Source: Lepas anatifera
Taxonomy: Eukaryota; Arthropoda; Thecostraca; Lepadidae
Length of the DNA: 64,000 nt
Assembly: GCA_034440635.1 (NCBI GenBank)
Contig: JAOTON010002101.1
Location: 372,001-436,000 of the forward strand
Direction of reading: 5' to 3'
Part shown: positions 59,094-64,000 of the stretch, piece by piece
Position numbering within the stretch: the first letter of the stretch is position 1
How the letters are laid out: every line of letters starts with the position of its first letter
Translations under genes and position numbers: made by a program
The notes under the pieces: model-generated
What the model was told of the DNA's origin: nothing
The model's database searches: none
What the model saw: only the letters and a program-made list of their open reading frames with translations

Positions 59094-59352
59094 CAGGGGC
59101 GTAGCCAAGGGGGCGGCAGGGACAGCCACCCCCCCTGAGGGTCCGAAGGTCCCCTCTGAGGACACGGGCCACGCGAAGCGCGGCTCACCCACCCTATGCT
59201 CTGTGGCCAAATTTGAAATTTCATACCAGACAGGGCCCTCTTAAGCCCTCTTCAGCACTCTATTCTATAACAAGCAGTGCCCTTTTGGCGCTGTCGCAGG
59301 GGCCCTTTCGGGGCGCTGCCCCTCCCTGAGCGAAATCCTGGTTACGCCCCTG
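59094..59352. mobile_element. hAT-type MITE (259 bp) with 8-bp TSD CATTCAAT
   Basis: Left end CAGGGGCGTAGCCAAGG, right end CTGGTTACGCCCCTG. Perfect duplication CATTCAAT at 59086-59093 and 59353-59360. Same terminal type as 33782-33963 but a different length. Confidence 0.92.
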
Positions 59353-59360
59353 CATTCAAT

Positions 59361-60535
59361 TAAGTAGCCATACCTTCCCATGTTTCTTCAGGCTTTACCT
59401 GATTGATGATACCTGGTTATACAGTGCAGCCCATTTGCCTTTCTCATTTCTTTTCCAGTCTTGCTTGTGCTACCGGAATGGAAACTGTAGAGTGAATACT
59501 AGACTACGGAAGTGTTTTCATTCGGTGAATTAGTGACGCAATTTACATATGTCGTTCCGGTTCTTAAAAATTAGCTTTCTTTCCTGGCAAGGTCAGTGCG
59601 TTTGAATATGCGTAATGCATTTACTTCCATTTTATAATCAAAACATCTGCTCCTGAAACCTTAAATTTCTTCTCCTTGTGAATAACTCGCTTTCACTAGT
59701 TCGTGCTTCTAAAGCGGGACGAAAGATACGACCCTGTCCACTCCGGACCTGCTGCTTCCCGCCCTCACTGCTTCAATTGATTGTGCTCTTCGTCTGGAAA
59801 GAGTCGACACGTGCACGGATCTGCAGTGTTTCGGATGTTAGTGACGAGCGGCGCAGCATAGCAGGACATTGTGTGGAGCCGGGCAACCAGCTGTGTGTAA
59901 CAAGACTTTGACTCTGGATACATAAGCAGCTTGACCACGCTCTAATCACGTACCGAGCGCGTGAACGGACCTATCGACTCATGTAACCGGGAATCTGCCT
60001 TTGGGACAGCCGGTGACACGAGTTGAAAAGTCCGTTCCCGTGCTCAGCACCTAAATGAGTGTCCTGAAGATGGCCATGTATCCGGGGTGATTGAATGCGT
60101 CGCCAATGACCGGTCCGTGGCAGCAGAAATATCGCTTCGAGCTGAGTTTCGGCCAGCTGCTACTCAGACATTGAGTCCCTGAATGTTCTTGCGCTATTCG
60201 TGTAGTTTTATACCGGTAATGCTATCTTGTCAACTAATGTTATGTGTGTCAGTCACAAGAAAACTATTCATGCTCGTGGGATCTCAGTTCCCAATATCTC
60301 GTTTTCGCTCTCCAAAGGAAGATAACAGCTTGCAAACGTTTTAAAACGCTTACTAAATGTGAAGCTGTCCACTATATCTCATAGACATTCGCTACTCAAT
60401 ACATTGTGCAAAGGAAACTTAGCTTTATGTAGCGAAATATTAAGGCGTCTATTGGTCGATAGCTTGTCTAAGCTTGTCTTGTAACAGCACATAAATGCCC
60501 AGTCTAAACAAACGATACGAGACAATGTCACGTGT
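59361..60535. other. No gene recognised
   Basis: Unique sequence with no long open frames, RNA genes or transposon ends. Confidence 0.4.
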
Positions 60536-60543
60536 ACGTTAGG

Positions 60544-60687
60544 CAGAAGTGGATCCAGGACTACATTTAGGGGGCTCGAGCCTCCCCCTCCATTGTCTCG
60601 GATCAGCCTCCGCCTTTATTTTAAGTATAGTCACTCGGACATTGGGGGGGTCTTGAGTCCCGTAGCCCCCCCTTGTATCCGCCACTG
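60544..60687. mobile_element. hAT-type MITE (144 bp), 7/8 TSD
   Basis: Left end CAGAAGTGGATCCAGG, right end CTTGTATCCGCCACTG. The flanks are ACGTTAGG (60536-60543) and ACGTTAGA (60688-60695). Confidence 0.83.
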
Positions 60688-60857
60688 ACGTTAGAGTATA
60701 GTCTTACCGCTGGTCCGGTATTGCCGTTTCTTTTTGGAATGGTCCTCGACGTTTATGCTCCCAATTAAAATTAGAAGTTTTCTCTACAAAAATATTAAGA
60801 TTAAGAAAAATAGATATTGGAAAAGGATGGAAAAGAGAGATTAGCTACTTTAACTCC

Positions 60858-61709
60858 TGAACACCCGCCCCAGTGGGCGTCTGAGCCACCTTCACCCCGG
60901 TGGGGTGATTATTTTTATGTCAGGTCGATATTGAGGTCAGCATAGGTCAAAGAAGGTTCCATAGGCTTACAACAGCGCAGTGTACGTTTCCTCCTCTAGA
61001 TTTTTACTCAGCGGAGTTCGAGCAAACATTTATGTATCATTAGATTCCGCTCATCGTTGCAAATCGCATGGTGTATAATATGCCCTTGCTGGGTCAAATT
61101 GTGAAAATGACCCGATATCAAGCTAGGCCAGGGTCACAGAGTGACCTGGTATGGTCATGTTGCATATCAATCGACTCCCCGTGACAATATAAGCACAATG
61201 CAATCAAAATAGGCGCTTGATCTTTGAGCGGTCAGATGAAAAATACTCAACTTTATGGTCAAGATCGTGGTAAGAATATACCGTTTGAGGATTTTCACCC
61301 TTATCTATCCAGCATTTACTGAAAACGAGCCCCTTCAATTTTGCACCCTAGACTTATAATGGGGTGACCAAAAAATTGACCCCACCTGAGGTCAACAATA
61401 TCAAAATTCCGAGATAGCTGATTTGTAGAACCTAATGACCTCATCATATTGTGAAAGTTTGAAACTAATCGGTTGACTGATGTTCCTTAGGCGCTGCTTC
61501 AAAGTCGTGATTTAAGGTTTTGCGGTTGGGTCGCTTGACCTTGGATAGCTCCTTGACCTGACATGACCTGACCTAAAACATTCGGTCAGATGCGTAAAAT
61601 TGTTTAGGGATAAGGTACTGTAAGTTTCGTTGTTCTGCGTCTCTTCGTTTGTGCGTTATCTGGGGAAAACCAGGAGGGATGAATTTCCCCCCGGAGGGGC
61701 GCGTGTTAA
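60858..61709. mobile_element. TTAA-family element, subfamily C (852 bp)
   Basis: The left tip is mutated (TGAACACCCGCCCC) and the right tip reads GGGGCGCGTGTTAA (TTAA 61706-61709). The interior follows 36749-37770 closely ('aggtcgatattgaggtcagc', 'tgtataatatgcccttgc'), with a shorter left side. It abuts a truncated subfamily D element. Confidence 0.8.
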
Positions 61710-62465
61710 GTTAGTGTCATTTGAGGCACCATTTTATTTGTCTCGTTATGACCAATCGACTGATGTATAATATGACTATAGTAGATGAACAAATAGAAAT
61801 AACCTGACTTCAGGTCAGGTCAATTTTACCATATACCAAAAAAACCTATCATGGTCAGCATGCATATCAATCGAATTGCATTAACAATCCAAACGTAATT
61901 CAAGCAAAATAAAAGCTTTAGCATCATTTCCTGCGAAGTTATTGGCCCAAGTCTGAAAACCTGCCTAAGTAGTCCCAGGTGGCCTCTCACAGGCCACAGG
62001 TCAAAACCTGCAGCATGAGCCCAAAAAATGGGCCTAGAATACTAGGATTTGGGGAATACGAAGGTATTCCAAGTGGTATCTACAGAAATACGGTAATTTT
62101 TTCGGCAAATTTCCGTTTTTCATATGCATTTCCAATGGAGATTTACCTGACACTAGGTCATCGATATGAAAAATCCTGGAACATGTTTTGTAGTACTCGG
62201 TGGACTCATTTTGTGGTATAAGTTTGAATTCGAGAGATTTACCATTTTCTTACTTATGCCACCTTAAACATTTTTGGAAGGTGAGGTCATCTGACCTGCA
62301 CTGGTAATCTGACCTGAGATGACCCAACCTAAAAATGTTGGGGAAAGTTATGAAGTTGATCAAGGTGTGCGAAGTATAGCGGCGCCTCGCAATGCACTTT
62401 TTTCGTGCCGCTGGAAAAAGACGAAAGGGGTATTCAAACACCCCCTACACGGGGGTGGGGTTTAA
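61710..62465. mobile_element. TTAA-family element, subfamily D, left-truncated
   Basis: Matches the right three-quarters of 5936-6958 ('aggcaccatt', 'gatgtataatatgactata', 'gaatacgaaggtattcc', 'gagatgacccaacct'). It ends in a CCCC...GGGGTGGGG tip with TTAA at 62462-62465. Confidence 0.75.
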
Positions 62466-62754
62466 GTTTGAACGCCTGAAAAGAGTAAAGAAAGCATGTT
62501 TGTTTCAAGCATTGCCCGCACGTGATATCCTTTATACGCTTGAATGAGGATTGAGAACCTATTACAGGTCTAAGATATTGATCTAGCCTGCATCTCAGAT
62601 ATGCAAACTACCCTGTACGTCCCTTGACCTCTTGAAAACATTCAATTGACTCAGGGGAGACCCTTCAGGGAGGTGCGGTTTTTCCTACGCCAGGCGTTGT
62701 CACACAGCCGACCCGGTTGTCGATTCTGACCCTGTGACGCGAACCCGACCCTCA

Positions 62755-62960
62755 CAGGTGACGGGGACAAATGCGCTCTTGACCGCGCCGCCTCGCTGCC
62801 GCGACGGTGAGTGACTGCGCCGCGCGGCCGGCCGCGTCAGCGCGACGCCTTTGACCTTGTTGCTCGCTCCGCTTGTTTGGCCACACGTGGCTGGCTCGCT
62901 CCCGCGCGCGCGCGTGTCTGGCTGTCACGGCGTGCGTGCCCGTGTATGCGCGTGCGTGTA
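62755..62960. promoter_or_regulatory. CpG-rich segment
   Basis: About 200 bp with dense CpG (for example CGCGCCGCCTCGCTGCCGCG, and later a CG run 'cgcgcgcgcgtgtc'), in contrast to the AT-rich sequence around it. It could be a promoter-like island or a GC-rich repeat. No initiator or coding exon can be assigned. Confidence 0.3.
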
Positions 62961-64000
62961 GATGTGTGATTTGGATGGTGTGCGTTATTGGATCCTCATT
63001 TCCCTGTGCTGTTTTTTTAGACACCTCAATAGTTGAAGAGGGGAAGTAGGAAGGGCACCGAGTATTGAGCTGCCAGCTGCGCTCCTGTACTATAGCCCAA
63101 ATTGGTTGACTACTGTAGAGTGGTATTCAGACTTTTAATGAAGCTACGTGAGTTTCAGGAAATGGAAAATGTGTCGGTGAGTTTCCCCTTGTTCACACTA
63201 TCATGGCGGTTGCGATTGCATCGACTCATTTGAGAGCCAACAGACAGTGGGGATGAAGAGTGAGGAGGCACCAGACTCGGGACAGTACATGTTTTACCCG
63301 CTAGCCTGATTGAATTTCCGCACTGAGCAGCCGACATCGGAGTGGAAAGCAGTGAGGACAGGGTAGTGTTAACGACAGCGACAGGCGTCGTTGTCCGCGT
63401 GCTACGGCTAAGCGTTCCTCACCATATACCAATGACCAGGTATCTGTGAAAAACTGTCGTCGACTCCCCATTAGACGAGTGAATTCGGGCCTGTTGGCTC
63501 ACTCGTCTGACAATAAGTACCATACCATACAACTTACTTCAACTATCGACCATGAAAAATCATGGCCGGCGTTGTCATTACCGGCTTTGGACTGTCCACG
63601 ACAGAGGCGATGTATGTTCTTAAGTGGGAGCTGGTAGGAGATGAGAGCGCCCTGGCGACGGCACTGGGTGAACCAGCCAGGCGTCTCATTCATGTCGAAA
63701 TAGAATATTGTGTACAAACATTGACAGGTTTCTCCACTTTCCTTGGGCCCGAGCTTGTGGTCTACCTGGGCTTATTTCCGTCTGTGTGCACATGGCGTGC
63801 GTTTGAAGGAATGCTATTTACGGGTCAGCTGAGACATTTTTAGAGGCAATATACAGAACTTGTTATATGATGTCACTGACACCAGTTTTCATAATTTGCA
63901 CACAACATTTGGATGTAGAAATGGGGTTTCTGTAAAGTCCATGGAGTGTTTTTTTCATGTCAGAGAAAAATGAAAAGGAAACGAAATGTTCATACCCTAA
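62961..64000. other. No gene recognised
   Basis: Overlapping frames on opposite strands (63499-63717 minus, 63562-63843 plus) cover a GC-richer patch. Neither shows a recognisable domain, so no gene is called. Confidence 0.35.

Overview
This is an animal nuclear-genome window that is gene-poor and packed with transposon debris. The evidence for a eukaryote is direct: a rhodanese gene is split by three exons with GT/AG borders and matching phases, and there are tRNA-derived SINE pieces, LINE 3' ends, many hAT MITEs with 8-bp target-site duplications (TSDs), microsatellites, and no operons or long ORFs. The repeat types (hAT ends of the GGCGGATCCAGG and GGGCGTAGCC kind, SINEs with a CATATGACC-like core) suggest a marine invertebrate, but I cannot name the species or phylum.

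Layout. 1-9 kb: AGGTCA-rich repeats, hAT MITEs, a SINE and two TTAA-flanked elements. 9-13 kb: AT-rich, intron-like DNA with one 8-bp-TSD MITE and one possible coding exon. 13-16 kb: a tiny LINE end with TSD, then two TTAA elements abutting on one shared TTAA. 16.5-24.4 kb: a 7.9-kb hAT-type element with a perfect 8-bp TSD, filled with minisatellites and carrying a nested 531-bp hAT, a LINE fragment and other insertions. 24.8-27.7 kb: more TTAA elements, again abutting on a shared TTAA. 27.85-31.22 kb: a 3.37-kb foldback element built of about 22 copies of a ~152-bp unit in alternating orientation, bounded by long inverted ends and a perfect 10-bp TSD. 31.7-34.1 kb: hAT MITEs around two phase-compatible exons of an unidentified protein gene. 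36.7-38.4 kb: TTAA elements. 39.06-44.25 kb: the one gene I can reconstruct completely, a 123-residue single-domain rhodanese. 45-64 kb: mostly unrecognised DNA with scattered hAT MITEs, SINEs, TTAA elements and a CpG-rich segment near 62.8 kb.

The TTAA-flanked elements fall into four subfamilies, here called A to D. They share similar GC-rich ends and interiors crowded with AGGTCA/TGACCT hexamers, the nuclear-receptor half-site. None of the elements in the window retains a recognisable transposase; all appear non-autonomous or decayed. The positions of nested and abutting copies give a relative insertion history.
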